From NCBI RefSeq assembly GCF_012563545.1, contig NZ_CP050804.1, positions 1,054,001-1,118,000 of the forward strand: a stretch of DNA of 64,000 nucleotides, in the 5' to 3' direction. This DNA comes from Arcanobacterium buesumense. Its GTDB lineage: Bacteria > Actinomycetota > Actinomycetes > Actinomycetales > Actinomycetaceae. Position 1 is the stretch's first letter; every line of letters starts with the position of its first letter. The notes beneath the pieces were generated by a model that saw nothing but the letters and a program-made list of their open reading frames with translations, searched no databases and was not told the DNA's origin. Positions 49,766 to 58,578 of the stretch are shown in pieces. Made by a program: the position numbers and the translations under genes.

Positions 49766-50848
49766 TCACGAGAGCACTGCTGCATAATCACAATAAGCGC
49801 ATAATGCTGGTTGTCCATAAAAACGCGGTACCAATCCCCGCTCCACATGAACTACACATCGTTTATTAGCACAGTGTAATTTCTCGTCTGGATGCGAATC
49901 TAGTATTTCGCGCCGGCATTGGGCATCCGGGTTCTTTTCCGCGTCAGATAAAAGATAATCGATCAACGCCATCCGCATTATTTTTCCGTTGTACGTTTGT
50001 TCAAAGTACCGTGCCCGTGGATCGGAATCGACGTCGATTGAGATTTCTCCCACGCGAGGCAACGGATGCATCACAATACTGCTTGGCGGCGCGTATGCCA
50101 TCATCTGTGCGTCCAACTCATACGATGATTTAAGCCGCTCATAGTCAGCCGCATGCTCAAAACGTTCTTGTTGGATACGCGTCATATAAATAACATCCGC
50201 ATCTGCCAATGCCTGTGGCAAGGAACTCGTCTCAATAACTTCTACTCTTCCAGCACGTAGTTGCGTGACAAAATCCGCCGGGAGACGAAGCTCTGGAGGG
50301 CTGACCATCGTAAACGTATTACCCGGATAACGCATCAACGCATGCAGGAGCGAGTGAACAGTTCGTCCATAAAGCAAATCTCCCACTGCAACAATATTCA
50401 ATCCGCCAAGCCGGCCAAATGCGCGATCGATTGTCAGCATATCTGCCAGCGTCTGAGTGGGGTGGAAATGTCCACCATCGCCGGCGTTAATAACTGGCAC
50501 ACGCGCAGCTTGGGCAGCAACTAAGGCGGCTCCATCGTTCGGATAACGAACAGCTACGATATCTGCATAATTAGAAACAACAGCAAGAGTATCGGCAATC
50601 GTCTCGCCTTTAGCAACTGATGAATCGCGGGCTGAAGGCATAGATAGTATATTGCCACCTAAACGATACATAGCGGCTTCAAAACTGAGCCGGGTACGCG
50701 TAGAAGGCTCGTAAAAAAGCGTTGCGAGGATCTTGCCACCAGCAGCTTGCCGGTAATGATGCGGCTGACTGATAATATCGTGAGCGGTTTTCAGTAAGGT
50801 GTTTACTTCTGCTGTACTAACATCGTTAATATCAATAATGCTTCGCAT
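49766..50848 (-). CDS. pyrB: Aspartate carbamoyltransferase with fused PyrI-like zinc domain
   Basis: Second step of pyrimidine synthesis: carbamoyl phosphate plus aspartate to carbamoyl aspartate. Residues 1-308 are a full catalytic chain, with YEPSTRTRLSFEAA and HPLPR. A tail of about 50 residues follows with C326-x4-C331-x18-C350-x2-C353 (CANKRC ... CAYC). E. coli PyrI has a zinc domain of the same kind, C-x4-C-x23-C-x2-C, which joins regulatory to catalytic chains. The allosteric nucleotide-binding domain of PyrI is absent. Usual PyrB length is about 310, here 360. It is the last pyr gene, three bases after pyrE. Confidence 0.93.
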   Translation of the reverse strand: MRSIIDINDVSTAEVNTLLKTAHDIISQPHHYRQAAGGKILATLFYEPSTRTRLSFEAAMYRLGGNILSMPSARDSSVAKGETIADTLAVVSNYADIVAVRYPNDGAALVAAQAARVPVINAGDGGHFHPTQTLADMLTIDRAFGRLGGLNIVAVGDLLYGRTVHSLLHALMRYPGNTFTMVSPPELRLPADFVTQLRAGRVEVIETSSLPQALADADVIYMTRIQQERFEHAADYERLKSSYELDAQMMAYAPPSSIVMHPLPRVGEISIDVDSDPRARYFEQTYNGKIMRMALIDYLLSDAEKNPDAQCRREILDSHPDEKLHCANKRCVVHVERGLVPRFYGQPALCAYCDYAAVLS

Positions 50849-50851
50849 ATA

Positions 50852-51496
50852 TCATGCTCCTACTTTTTGCCATGAATCGTTACGGGGATTATCACGGAAA
50901 GCACGCAACCGTGGAAGGTCAGTAGCCGTAATTCGTCCAGTTTTCTGAGCTAATTCGATAGCATCATCAAAAGTTGTCAAGGTAGTTAGCTTTACGTCTG
51001 CGGTGCGCAACGTTTGGGCTGCGGCACGCATTCCATAACTAAATATTGCGACGACGCCGAGAACATCTGCCCCGGCTTCACGTAATGCTTGAACAGTCTC
51101 GATTACCGAACCGCCGGTAGATATAAGATCTTCGACGACGACGACACGCGCACCTGGCTCTAATCGTCCCTCGATTCGATTCGTACGTCCATGATCTTTA
51201 GCTGATGAACGTACATACCCCATCGGAATTCCAAGACGATCGGCCGCGAGCGCCGCGTGTGCAATACCAGCAGTAGCTGTGCCCATCAAAACCTCGACGT
51301 CTGGGAATGTTTGCCGGATTCGCTGTGCAATCGCATCTTCGACAATGTTTCGTTGTTCTGGAGCGGTCAAGATTAATCGATTATCGGTATAGATAGGGCT
51401 TTTAATTCCAGATGCCCACGTGAAGGGATTGTCTGGGCGTAGGAAAACTGCTTGAATATCGAGCAGTGCCTTGGCAACAGTTTGTGCAGTATTCAT
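50852..51496 (-). CDS. pyrE: Orotate phosphoribosyltransferase
   Basis: Converts orotate and PRPP to orotidine monophosphate. The 214 residues show FTWASGIKSPIYTDNR and the PRPP loop VVVVEDLISTGGS. These are close to Firmicutes-type PyrE. Its start overlaps the pyrF stop in an ATGA. Confidence 0.95.
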   Translation of the reverse strand: MNTAQTVAKALLDIQAVFLRPDNPFTWASGIKSPIYTDNRLILTAPEQRNIVEDAIAQRIRQTFPDVEVLMGTATAGIAHAALAADRLGIPMGYVRSSAKDHGRTNRIEGRLEPGARVVVVEDLISTGGSVIETVQALREAGADVLGVVAIFSYGMRAAAQTLRTADVKLTTLTTFDDAIELAQKTGRITATDLPRLRAFRDNPRNDSWQKVGA

Positions 51497-52191
51497 CGGG
51501 TAAACTCCTTAACGCAACGGGTATAGGCAGCTACTGGATCGGTAGCTTGGGTTATGGGCCGGCCAACAACAATCATGTCTGATCCGAGTTCGTAGGCTCG
51601 TTGTGGGGTGGTGATTCGGCGCTGGTCATCAGCCGCACTATCTGTGAACCGGATACCTGGTGTGACCGTAAGGAAGGACTTCCCCAGTTCTTCGTGCACT
51701 GATTGGGCTTCTAGTGGGGAACAAACTACGCCATCTAAACCACACTGGTGTGCGTTTGCTGCGTATGAGGCAACAACTTTTGGCATAGATTGTGGGATAA
51801 GAAGTTCTTCTTCCAACATCTCTTGGCTGGTTGACGTCAGCTGTGTGACGCCAATGAGTAATGGACGAGTGCCATCTGCTCGGGTTAATCCTTCGACAGC
51901 AGCTTTCATCATATTGCTACCGCCAGCACAATGGAGATTGGTCATATCGACGTCCAGCTCGGATAGTACGCGCATTGTTTTGCCGACGGTTTGTGGGATG
52001 TCGTGGAGTTTAAGATCAAGGAAAATTTTATGTCCACGATTTTTCACGGCTTGAACAATCTCTGGTCCTCCCGCATAAAACATTTCCATGCCTATTTTGA
52101 CGAATGGCTTATCATTTTCAAAGAGGTCTAAAAATGTTGTGAGTGTGTGTGGCGAATCGAAGTCACAGGCAACGATCACTTCTCGGGCCAT
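51493..52191 (-). CDS. pyrF: Orotidine 5'-phosphate decarboxylase, group 1
   Basis: Final step to UMP. The 232-residue protein has the catalytic DLKLHDIP motif, GVTQLTS and VVGRPITQA, the short group 1 form found in Firmicutes and enterobacteria. Many actinobacteria instead carry the longer group 2 form. AAAGGA precedes the ATG; it lies one base after pyrD and overlaps pyrE. Confidence 0.95.
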   Translation of the reverse strand: MAREVIVACDFDSPHTLTTFLDLFENDKPFVKIGMEMFYAGGPEIVQAVKNRGHKIFLDLKLHDIPQTVGKTMRVLSELDVDMTNLHCAGGSNMMKAAVEGLTRADGTRPLLIGVTQLTSTSQEMLEEELLIPQSMPKVVASYAANAHQCGLDGVVCSPLEAQSVHEELGKSFLTVTPGIRFTDSAADDQRRITTPQRAYELGSDMIVVGRPITQATDPVAAYTRCVKEFTR

Positions 52192-52192
52192 G

Positions 52193-53113
52193 TTATGAGT
52201 CCTTTCGATGTTGGCTAAGTGAGGCGAGTGTTTTGATCCCGTACCGATCCATTTCGGCTGGTAATTGCTCGATTATTTCCAGGCAAGCATAGGGATTGAC
52301 AAGGTTGGCAGTGCCAACTTGGACGGCAGTGGCTCCGGCATACATCATTTCAATAACATCGCGAGCGCTGCTGATCCCACCGATACCGATCACCGGAATA
52401 TCGACGGCGTGGGTCACGTCCCACACCATTCTTATTGCCATGGGAAAGACACCCGGACCAGATACCCCACCGGTTCGGTTGGCAAGAATGGGCTTCCCGT
52501 TGTGTAAGTTAAGACGCATTCCGACGAAGGTATTAATTAAGCTCAGCGCGTCCGCACCAGATTCTTGGCAGGCTTGAGCGATATCCGTAACAATTGCACT
52601 ATTGGGAGATAACTTCATAATGATAGGTTTTGTTGTTACCTCTTTGATAGCCTGGCAAACTTGGGCAGCGGATTTGGGTGAGTCAGCGAATGTCTTACCG
52701 TCATCATGAACATTGGGGCAAGAAATATTGACTTCTAACCATCCCACGTTCTCTTGGGCATCCATTGCACTGGCTACCTGAACGTATTCGCTCAGTGAAA
52801 ACCCCGCAATATTTGCCATCACTGGCTTATGGAAGTAGGAGCGCATCTGTGGAATCTCATGGGAAATCACCGCTTCTACCCCCGGATTTGCTAAGCCGAT
52901 AGCGTTGAGCATTCCTCCAGGTGCATCTGCAACACGCGGTTGGGCATTTCCAGAACGCGGTTGCGCCGTCGTCCCTTTAAATGAGAACGTACCTAGCTGG
53001 TTAATATCCCATAAACGGGCGAATTCAGCACCAAATCCGAACGTTCCCGATGCTCCAATAATGGGGTTGTCCAGGTCAATTCCACACAGATTGACTGCGA
53101 GTCGATTCGTCAT
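52193..53113 (-). CDS. pyrD: Dihydroorotate dehydrogenase, class 1B catalytic subunit
   Basis: Oxidises dihydroorotate to orotate. The 306 residues have the class 1 active-site cysteine in NISCPNVH, the FMN site NTFVGMRLNL and GGISSARDVIEMMYAGATAVQ. Together with the adjacent pyrK this is the NAD-linked class 1B heterotetramer, not the quinone-linked class 2 enzyme common in actinobacteria. Overlaps pyrK by ATGA. Confidence 0.95.
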   Translation of the reverse strand: MTNRLAVNLCGIDLDNPIIGASGTFGFGAEFARLWDINQLGTFSFKGTTAQPRSGNAQPRVADAPGGMLNAIGLANPGVEAVISHEIPQMRSYFHKPVMANIAGFSLSEYVQVASAMDAQENVGWLEVNISCPNVHDDGKTFADSPKSAAQVCQAIKEVTTKPIIMKLSPNSAIVTDIAQACQESGADALSLINTFVGMRLNLHNGKPILANRTGGVSGPGVFPMAIRMVWDVTHAVDIPVIGIGGISSARDVIEMMYAGATAVQVGTANLVNPYACLEIIEQLPAEMDRYGIKTLASLSQHRKDS

Positions 53114-53877
53114 TGTTGTGCCTCCCCGTCGAAAATCACCTCAGTGCTATCAAAAACTGGACCTTCAACACATACTCGTTCCAGTCCACGAACGGTTTGT
53201 ACGGTACAGCCTAGGCATGCACCAAATCCGCAACCCATATGCGCTTCCAGACTTACCTGGACTCGTCCGGTGGATCGCGCAACCACTGCGCGCAACATCC
53301 CTTGCGGTCCACATGCCAAGACGTGTGGCGCCTGATGAGGCAAGGCATCAGTAACAAAGCCTTTTGCGCCATATGATCCTTCCTCGGTAGCAACTGTTAC
53401 TTCGCACCCTAGTTCACGAAAATCGTCTTCGGCGTACACGTCCTGCGCAGTGCGAAACCCCAAGAAAACGCGGGGTTGGTATCCGCGTGAAAGCGCATAT
53501 TTGGCAGCGAAGTAGAGCGGCGGAATACCCGAGCCGCCGCCAACAAGGAGTGGGGTTGGCCCGGCTGCCTCAACGTCAAAACCGTGTCCGAGTGGTCCAA
53601 GAAGGTCAATCAGTGTTCCCGGTGTGACAAGAGCAAGAGCCTGGGTACCGGCCCCGACCTGGGCAACTATCACTGTTACGGTAGCACTCGCGTCGTCGTG
53701 ATACGTAATATCGGCTATGGCTAACGGCCGTCGCAAGAAGAATCCGGGAATTGTTATGTTCACGAATTGTCCCGGATAGGCAGGTCCAAACGTCTCGCAC
53801 CTGATCCGCAACCGATAAATTGTTTCGGTTAAGGGAACAATGTCTTCGACGCGTGCTTGAACTTTGATATTCGTCAT
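53110..53877 (-). CDS. pyrK: Dihydroorotate dehydrogenase electron transfer subunit
   Basis: FAD and [2Fe-2S] subunit that passes electrons from PyrD to NAD+. The 255 residues include an FAD motif (RRPLAIADI), a nucleotide site (LLVGGGSGIPPLYFAAK) and the cluster cysteines C-x4-C-x2-C-x11-C in GCGFGACLGC...VC. ATG 53877 has AAGGAG eight bases upstream; that site lies inside the carB 3' end. Confidence 0.94.
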   Translation of the reverse strand: MTNIKVQARVEDIVPLTETIYRLRIRCETFGPAYPGQFVNITIPGFFLRRPLAIADITYHDDASATVTVIVAQVGAGTQALALVTPGTLIDLLGPLGHGFDVEAAGPTPLLVGGGSGIPPLYFAAKYALSRGYQPRVFLGFRTAQDVYAEDDFRELGCEVTVATEEGSYGAKGFVTDALPHQAPHVLACGPQGMLRAVVARSTGRVQVSLEAHMGCGFGACLGCTVQTVRGLERVCVEGPVFDSTEVIFDGEAQQ

Positions 53878-53880
53878 CAA

Positions 53881-56800
53881 TCAGGCTCCTTGGCGGCGTG
53901 GAGCATCGATAGTAGAAACGTTCAAAGTTATTTCTTCAAGCACATCGAGCAACACATTGACCGTATCAAGAGACGTCAATAAGGTAACCGAAAACTCCGA
54001 AGCCTTAGCGCGAATCTGTGCGCCGTCAGACTTCTGGGATGATTCTTCAACACCTTGTGTATTAATGATGTATGACAAGTGTTGCGCTTCGATAGCATCG
54101 ATAATCTCGGTAGAGCCTTCGGAAATTTTACTCATAGCGCGAGTACGAATACCGTGTTCTTTTAAGTATCGTGCAGTTCCTGCGGTTGCTGCGATATTGA
54201 AGCCGAGATCATAGAATCTGCGGATAAGACCAAGCGCCCGTTCCTTATCTTTATCGTCGATGGTCGCCAGCACCGTTCCATAGTTGAGAAGGTTCATTCC
54301 AGCAGCTTGGAGAGCCTTATACAGGGCACGGTTGAGATCGTCGTCGTACCCGATTGCTTCACCAGTCGATTTCATTTCCGGCGAAAGGTAAGCATCCAAG
54401 CCTTTGATCTTGTTGAAGGAAAAGACTGGAGCTTTGACAAAGAATCGATCGCGTTCTTCCGGATAGAGGTCGAAGATTCCTTGTTCTTTAAGTGACTCGC
54501 CCATAATCGCTCGAGTAGCGATAGCTGGCAGTGCAAACCCGGTGACTTTCGATAGGAAAGGCACTGTTCGTGAGGATCTCGGATTGACTTCAATAATATA
54601 AACTTTTTCGTCTTCATCCACGATGAACTGGACATTGAACAATCCGCTAATTCCGATCGCCAACCCCAGCGCCTTCGTGTACTTCAATATTTGTCCTTTA
54701 ACCTTCCCGGAGACTGAGAATGTTGGATATACCGAGATAGAATCACCGGAATGGACGCCAGTGTGCTCAACTAACTCCATAATTCCGGCAACGAACACAT
54801 CACGCCCATCACAGATTGCGTCAACTTCAAGCTCTTTTCCAGAAATATATTTATCGACGAGCACCAGACGATCGACGTCGATATTCAATCCTTGTGATAA
54901 GTAGTGGCGCAATTGTTGATCTGAACCAACTATCCGCATAGCCCGCCCGCCAAGAACGAAGGATGGACGTACCAGAACTGGATAACCAACGTTGTGGGCA
55001 ACCGCAAGACCGTCGTCAACATTAGTCACAGCCTTACCCGGAGCTTGCGGAATATTGAGTTCGGAAAGCAACCGTTCAAACTCATCACGATCTTCTGCCC
55101 TATTAATCGCTGCCAAAGAAGTGCCCAGTAGCTGAACGCCACGGTCTGCCAGCGGTCCGGCAAGATTAATTGCTGTTTGCCCACCAAGGGAGGTAATGAC
55201 ACCAAGGGGTTGTTCAAACTCGACAATGTTCATCACGTCTTCTGGCGTCAGTGGTTCAAAGTACAGCTTATCTGCCGTGGTATAGTCCGTAGATACGGTT
55301 TCGGGATTGTCATTGATGATGATTGCTTCATATCCGGCTTCCCGAATCGTCTTAATCGCATGTACCGATGAGTAGTCAAATTCCACTCCTTGACCAATAC
55401 GGATTGGTCCTGCACCAAGGACGATAACCTTTTTACGGTCAGTCAGTTTCGATTCGTTGTAACCAGAATATGATGAGTAGAAGTATGGAACATACGCACC
55501 AGATTTAAGCGTGTCAACCATGCGGAAAGCTGGGACAATTCCAGCGGCATGCCGGCGTGAGCTAACGTCTTGCTCGGTGGCATCCCATAGCCGGGCAATC
55601 ACGGTGTCCGCAAATCCCATCTTTTTCGCCTCGCGTAAAACTTCGTCATCGAACATGCGCTCTCGCAACCTGTTTTCCATTGCAACAATCGAGGCGAATG
55701 ATTCAAGGAATAATGGTGTGACTCGGGTGACGCGATGGAGTTCAGTAATGTCGGCACCGCGGCGCAGTAGTTCGACGATGGCAAATATCGTATCGGAGCG
55801 GAACTGTGTCACGTAGTCCCACAATTCCTCGTCGGTCATCTGCGCAAACGACGGCATAAAGAAATGGTCGACGCCGATTTCCAAGGATCGCACTGACTTG
55901 AGTAAACATTCTTCAAGGATCGAACCTATTCCCATAACCTCGCCAGTAGCTTTCATTTGCGTGCCTAGAAGGTTTGGCGCGTCAGTAAACTTGTCGAATG
56001 GAAAACGCGGGAATTTTGCAACCAGATAATCGAGGACCGGATCTTTGCTCGCCATTGTTCCGGCAACCGGAATCTCATCTAAGGTCAAACCAAGCGCGAC
56101 TTTTGCAGTAACTCGCGCGATGGGATATCCAGAAGCTTTAGATGCTAACGCAGACGATCGTGATACTCGTGGATTGACTTCGATGAGGAAGTATTGACTC
56201 GACGTCGGATTAACTGCAAATTGGACGTTGCAGCCACCTTCTATTTTCAGCGCACGAATAAGTTTGAATGCGGATTCTTTGAGCATCGTAAGATCGTGGT
56301 CATTTAAGGACAACGCTGGGGCAACGACGACGGAATCCCCAGTATGCACGCCCACCGGATCAATATTTTCCATTGAACAAATACATATTGTGTTGTCTGC
56401 GCTGTCACGCATCACTTCAAATTCGATTTCTTTATAGCCAAGAATCGACTTTTCAATCAGAACCTGGCGAACTGGCGAGAGTTGCAAGGCGTTAGACATC
56501 ATGTCGATTAACTCGGCGTCATTGTGGGCGAAACCGCCACCGGTTCCACCAAGGGTAAATGCCGGACGTAGGACTACTGGATAACCAATACGCTGGGCAG
56601 CTGCCTGGGCCTCTTCAACTGAGTAAGCTATTTCTGAGGCAATAACAGGCTCACCGATAGATTCACATAGCTCCTTGAACAGTTCGCGGTCTTCCGCACG
56701 TTCAATTGACTCAGAGGGAGTTCCTAAGAGTTGAACTCCACATTCAGCTAAAATGCCTTTCTTTTCTAGCTGCATCGCAAGGTTTAAGCCTGTTTGGCCG

Positions 56801-57072
56801 CCAATACCCGGGACAATAGCATCTGGACGTTCTTTACGAATAATTTTAGCGACGTATTCGAGTGTCAACGGTTCCATGTAAACCCGATCGGCTATTTCCG
56901 AATCAGTCATAATCGTTGCCGGGTTCGAATTAACGAGGATGACACGGTAGCCTTCTTCTTTCAAAGCCAAGCAGGCTTGAGTACCAGCGTAATCAAATTC
57001 GGCTGCTTGCCCAATGACAATTGGACCGGATCCGATAATAAGTACAGTCTTTATTGATTTGTTTTTTGGCAT
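53881..57072 (-). CDS. carB: Carbamoyl-phosphate synthase large subunit
   Basis: 1063-residue synthetase with two ATP-grasp halves (about 1-400 and 550-930), an oligomerisation domain and a C-terminal allosteric domain. It starts KTVLIIGSGPIVIGQAAEFD and repeats VIVLGAGPIRIGQGVEFDYS. It makes carbamoyl phosphate for PyrB and for arginine synthesis but needs the glutaminase subunit CarA, whose gene is not in this operon or window. GGAG lies upstream of the ATG, 37 bases after pyrC. Confidence 0.96.
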   Translation of the reverse strand: MPKNKSIKTVLIIGSGPIVIGQAAEFDYAGTQACLALKEEGYRVILVNSNPATIMTDSEIADRVYMEPLTLEYVAKIIRKERPDAIVPGIGGQTGLNLAMQLEKKGILAECGVQLLGTPSESIERAEDRELFKELCESIGEPVIASEIAYSVEEAQAAAQRIGYPVVLRPAFTLGGTGGGFAHNDAELIDMMSNALQLSPVRQVLIEKSILGYKEIEFEVMRDSADNTICICSMENIDPVGVHTGDSVVVAPALSLNDHDLTMLKESAFKLIRALKIEGGCNVQFAVNPTSSQYFLIEVNPRVSRSSALASKASGYPIARVTAKVALGLTLDEIPVAGTMASKDPVLDYLVAKFPRFPFDKFTDAPNLLGTQMKATGEVMGIGSILEECLLKSVRSLEIGVDHFFMPSFAQMTDEELWDYVTQFRSDTIFAIVELLRRGADITELHRVTRVTPLFLESFASIVAMENRLRERMFDDEVLREAKKMGFADTVIARLWDATEQDVSSRRHAAGIVPAFRMVDTLKSGAYVPYFYSSYSGYNESKLTDRKKVIVLGAGPIRIGQGVEFDYSSVHAIKTIREAGYEAIIINDNPETVSTDYTTADKLYFEPLTPEDVMNIVEFEQPLGVITSLGGQTAINLAGPLADRGVQLLGTSLAAINRAEDRDEFERLLSELNIPQAPGKAVTNVDDGLAVAHNVGYPVLVRPSFVLGGRAMRIVGSDQQLRHYLSQGLNIDVDRLVLVDKYISGKELEVDAICDGRDVFVAGIMELVEHTGVHSGDSISVYPTFSVSGKVKGQILKYTKALGLAIGISGLFNVQFIVDEDEKVYIIEVNPRSSRTVPFLSKVTGFALPAIATRAIMGESLKEQGIFDLYPEERDRFFVKAPVFSFNKIKGLDAYLSPEMKSTGEAIGYDDDLNRALYKALQAAGMNLLNYGTVLATIDDKDKERALGLIRRFYDLGFNIAATAGTARYLKEHGIRTRAMSKISEGSTEIIDAIEAQHLSYIINTQGVEESSQKSDGAQIRAKASEFSVTLLTSLDTVNVLLDVLEEITLNVSTIDAPRRQGA

Positions 57073-57109
57073 TATTGTTCTCCGTTATCGCCGTCGTTAA
57101 TCTGTTGTT

Positions 57110-58366
57110 TTATCGTTGTGGTGCGGTATAGACAATCGTGTTGTCATAAATTGTTGCCAGGCAGCGCCCGGAAATCTCCCACCCGTCAAAAGGCGTAGCT
57201 CGTCCTAACGAAAGGAATTCTTGTGGATCAATACGGTATGTATCATTCATGTCCCAGATGGTGAAGTCAGTCGAGCGTGGAGTAATCTTAAAGCGGTTTC
57301 GGCCAGCTGTTGTAAAAAGCTCAACAGCCCGTTCTAATGAAACCTGTCCCGTTTTGACAAAATAGGTATAAAAAAGCGGGAATGATATCTCAATCCCGAC
57401 GACCCCAAAAGCTGAATGAGCTAATCCTTGGCTTTTTTCTTTCGCAGAGTGCGGGGCATGATCGGTAGCAATCATGTCTATCGTTCCATCGAGCAACGCA
57501 TCGATCAGGGCAGCTCGATCCGTTGGCTGACGCAACGGTGGGTTCATCTTAAACCGACCATCGTCGATAAGCATTGATTCGTCTGCTAGCAGATAATGCA
57601 TAGCAGTCTCACAGGTAACGTTGAGTCCTTCTGCCTTAGCTTGACGAATTAAATCCGCTGATTCGCCACACGAGATATGACAAACATGGTAAGCCGGAAG
57701 AACCCCTTCTTCTTTCAGTTCCCGAAGCATTTGAATATCTCGTGCTATTTGCATATATTCAGCGGTTTTTGGAATACCGATGAGGTTGTGTTCTGCTGCG
57801 TATGGACCATCATTAATGCACGAGTTTGGTGGACGAAGATCGCCGTCTTCGGCATGGACAGCAACGATGCTGTCAGTTTTCGCCAGAAGTCGGAGTGCCT
57901 CTTTCATAAGGTCTGGGTTATCGACGCCGTGACCATCGTCAGAAAAACCGATAACGTGCGAAGCTAAGTTTTCAATATCCGCTAATTGGGTTCCGGCTTC
58001 ACCTTTTGTCACCGATGCATAGGGAATAGTTTCGATGAGTGCATCTTTGTTAATAAGCTCTTGTTCAAGAGTTAACGTGGCAATACTATCCGGTACCGGA
58101 TCGAGGTTTGGCATCGCTCCGACTGTAGTAAATCCGCCACGTGCCGAGGCTAAGGTTCCCGTAGCGATTGTTTCTTTGTAGCTTTGACCTGGTTCGCGCA
58201 AGTGCACATGAACATCGCAAAATCCCGGGAATACCACGATATTATGCGAAATTTTTCCAGCTTGTTGCGCTTGGCGCAAGTCACCAACAAGCTCAAGTAA
58301 CTCGGAATTGTTGGAAAACTGAGCATACTGCTCAACTTCGGAGAGTGTCTTAACAGCGTCTACCAT
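57110..58366 (-). CDS. pyrC: Dihydroorotase
   Basis: Cyclises carbamoyl aspartate to dihydroorotate. The 418 residues are a class I zinc dihydroorotase with DVHVHLREPG, DDGHGV, HCHISC-like HVCHISC and ATDHAPHS. ATG 58366 is preferred, because GAAAGG lies seven bases upstream; a GTG at 58381 is the longest option but has no site. First gene of the operon, behind the leader gene and terminator. Confidence 0.95.
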   Translation of the reverse strand: MVDAVKTLSEVEQYAQFSNNSELLELVGDLRQAQQAGKISHNIVVFPGFCDVHVHLREPGQSYKETIATGTLASARGGFTTVGAMPNLDPVPDSIATLTLEQELINKDALIETIPYASVTKGEAGTQLADIENLASHVIGFSDDGHGVDNPDLMKEALRLLAKTDSIVAVHAEDGDLRPPNSCINDGPYAAEHNLIGIPKTAEYMQIARDIQMLRELKEEGVLPAYHVCHISCGESADLIRQAKAEGLNVTCETAMHYLLADESMLIDDGRFKMNPPLRQPTDRAALIDALLDGTIDMIATDHAPHSAKEKSQGLAHSAFGVVGIEISFPLFYTYFVKTGQVSLERAVELFTTAGRNRFKITPRSTDFTIWDMNDTYRIDPQEFLSLGRATPFDGWEISGRCLATIYDNTIVYTAPQR

Positions 58367-58385
58367 ATTGATGCCTTTCACCGGT

Positions 58386-58547
58386 TCAATGGGTAATAAA
58401 AAAGCCTTGGTTAAAAAACCAAGGCTTCAATAGCAATGAAAAACGAATAACGGGAACAAAGATTCCCGGTTTCCACGAAGATGTTGGAATCCACGAAGAG
58501 TCAAACAACCACCACAATGAGTGCCGTGGGCAGATGCCAACTTTCAT
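58386..58547 (-). CDS. pyr operon leader peptide, 53 residues
   Basis: A short frame between the pyr promoter and pyrC. AGGAGG (58552-58557) lies four bases before its ATG, one of the strongest ribosome binding sites in the window. The frame is open for 53 codons, runs completely through the intrinsic terminator at 58396-58427 and ends in TGA (58386-58388), 19 bases before the pyrC start. The peptide begins MKVGICPRHSLWWLFDSSW and has five Trp. This arrangement is that of E. coli pyrL, where ribosomes closely following RNA polymerase prevent the terminator from folding when UTP is low. The sequence itself is unrelated to PyrL. Not recognised as a known family; the role is inferred from architecture. 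Confidence 0.75.
   Translation of the reverse strand: MKVGICPRHSLWWLFDSSWIPTSSWKPGIFVPVIRFSLLLKPWFFNQGFFITH
58396..58427 (-). terminator. Attenuator terminator of the pyr operon
   Basis: 11-bp perfect stem AAGCCTTGGTT/AACCAAGGCTT (58402-58412 with 58417-58427) with a TTTT loop, followed on the minus strand by TTTTTATT. It lies between promoter and pyrC and inside the leader frame, so it can only serve as a regulated terminator. Confidence 0.9.
58451..58468 (-). promoter_or_regulatory. Possible transcription pause hairpin in pyr leader
   Basis: 6-bp stem CGGGAA/TTCCCG around a 6-base loop, followed on the minus strand by a T-rich run of about 23 bases before the attenuator. A pause hairpin and U-rich stretch at this place is what UTP-sensed attenuation requires. 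A competing helix can form between 58461-58466 and 58486-58491. Confidence 0.5.
58472..58499. repeat. Short direct repeat within pyr leader gene
   Basis: TCCACGAAGA at 58472-58481 and 58490-58499, an 18-base period. In the leader peptide it encodes two SSW triplets. Confidence 0.7.
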
Positions 58548-58578
58548 CAGGCCTCCTTCCTCTCCAGTAGGAATTCAT

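Noticed and set aside
58386-58547. Interpretation of the leader as a trp-operon attenuator
   Set aside because: The genes directly downstream are pyr genes and no trp gene is in the window; Trp richness is kept only as a side observation.
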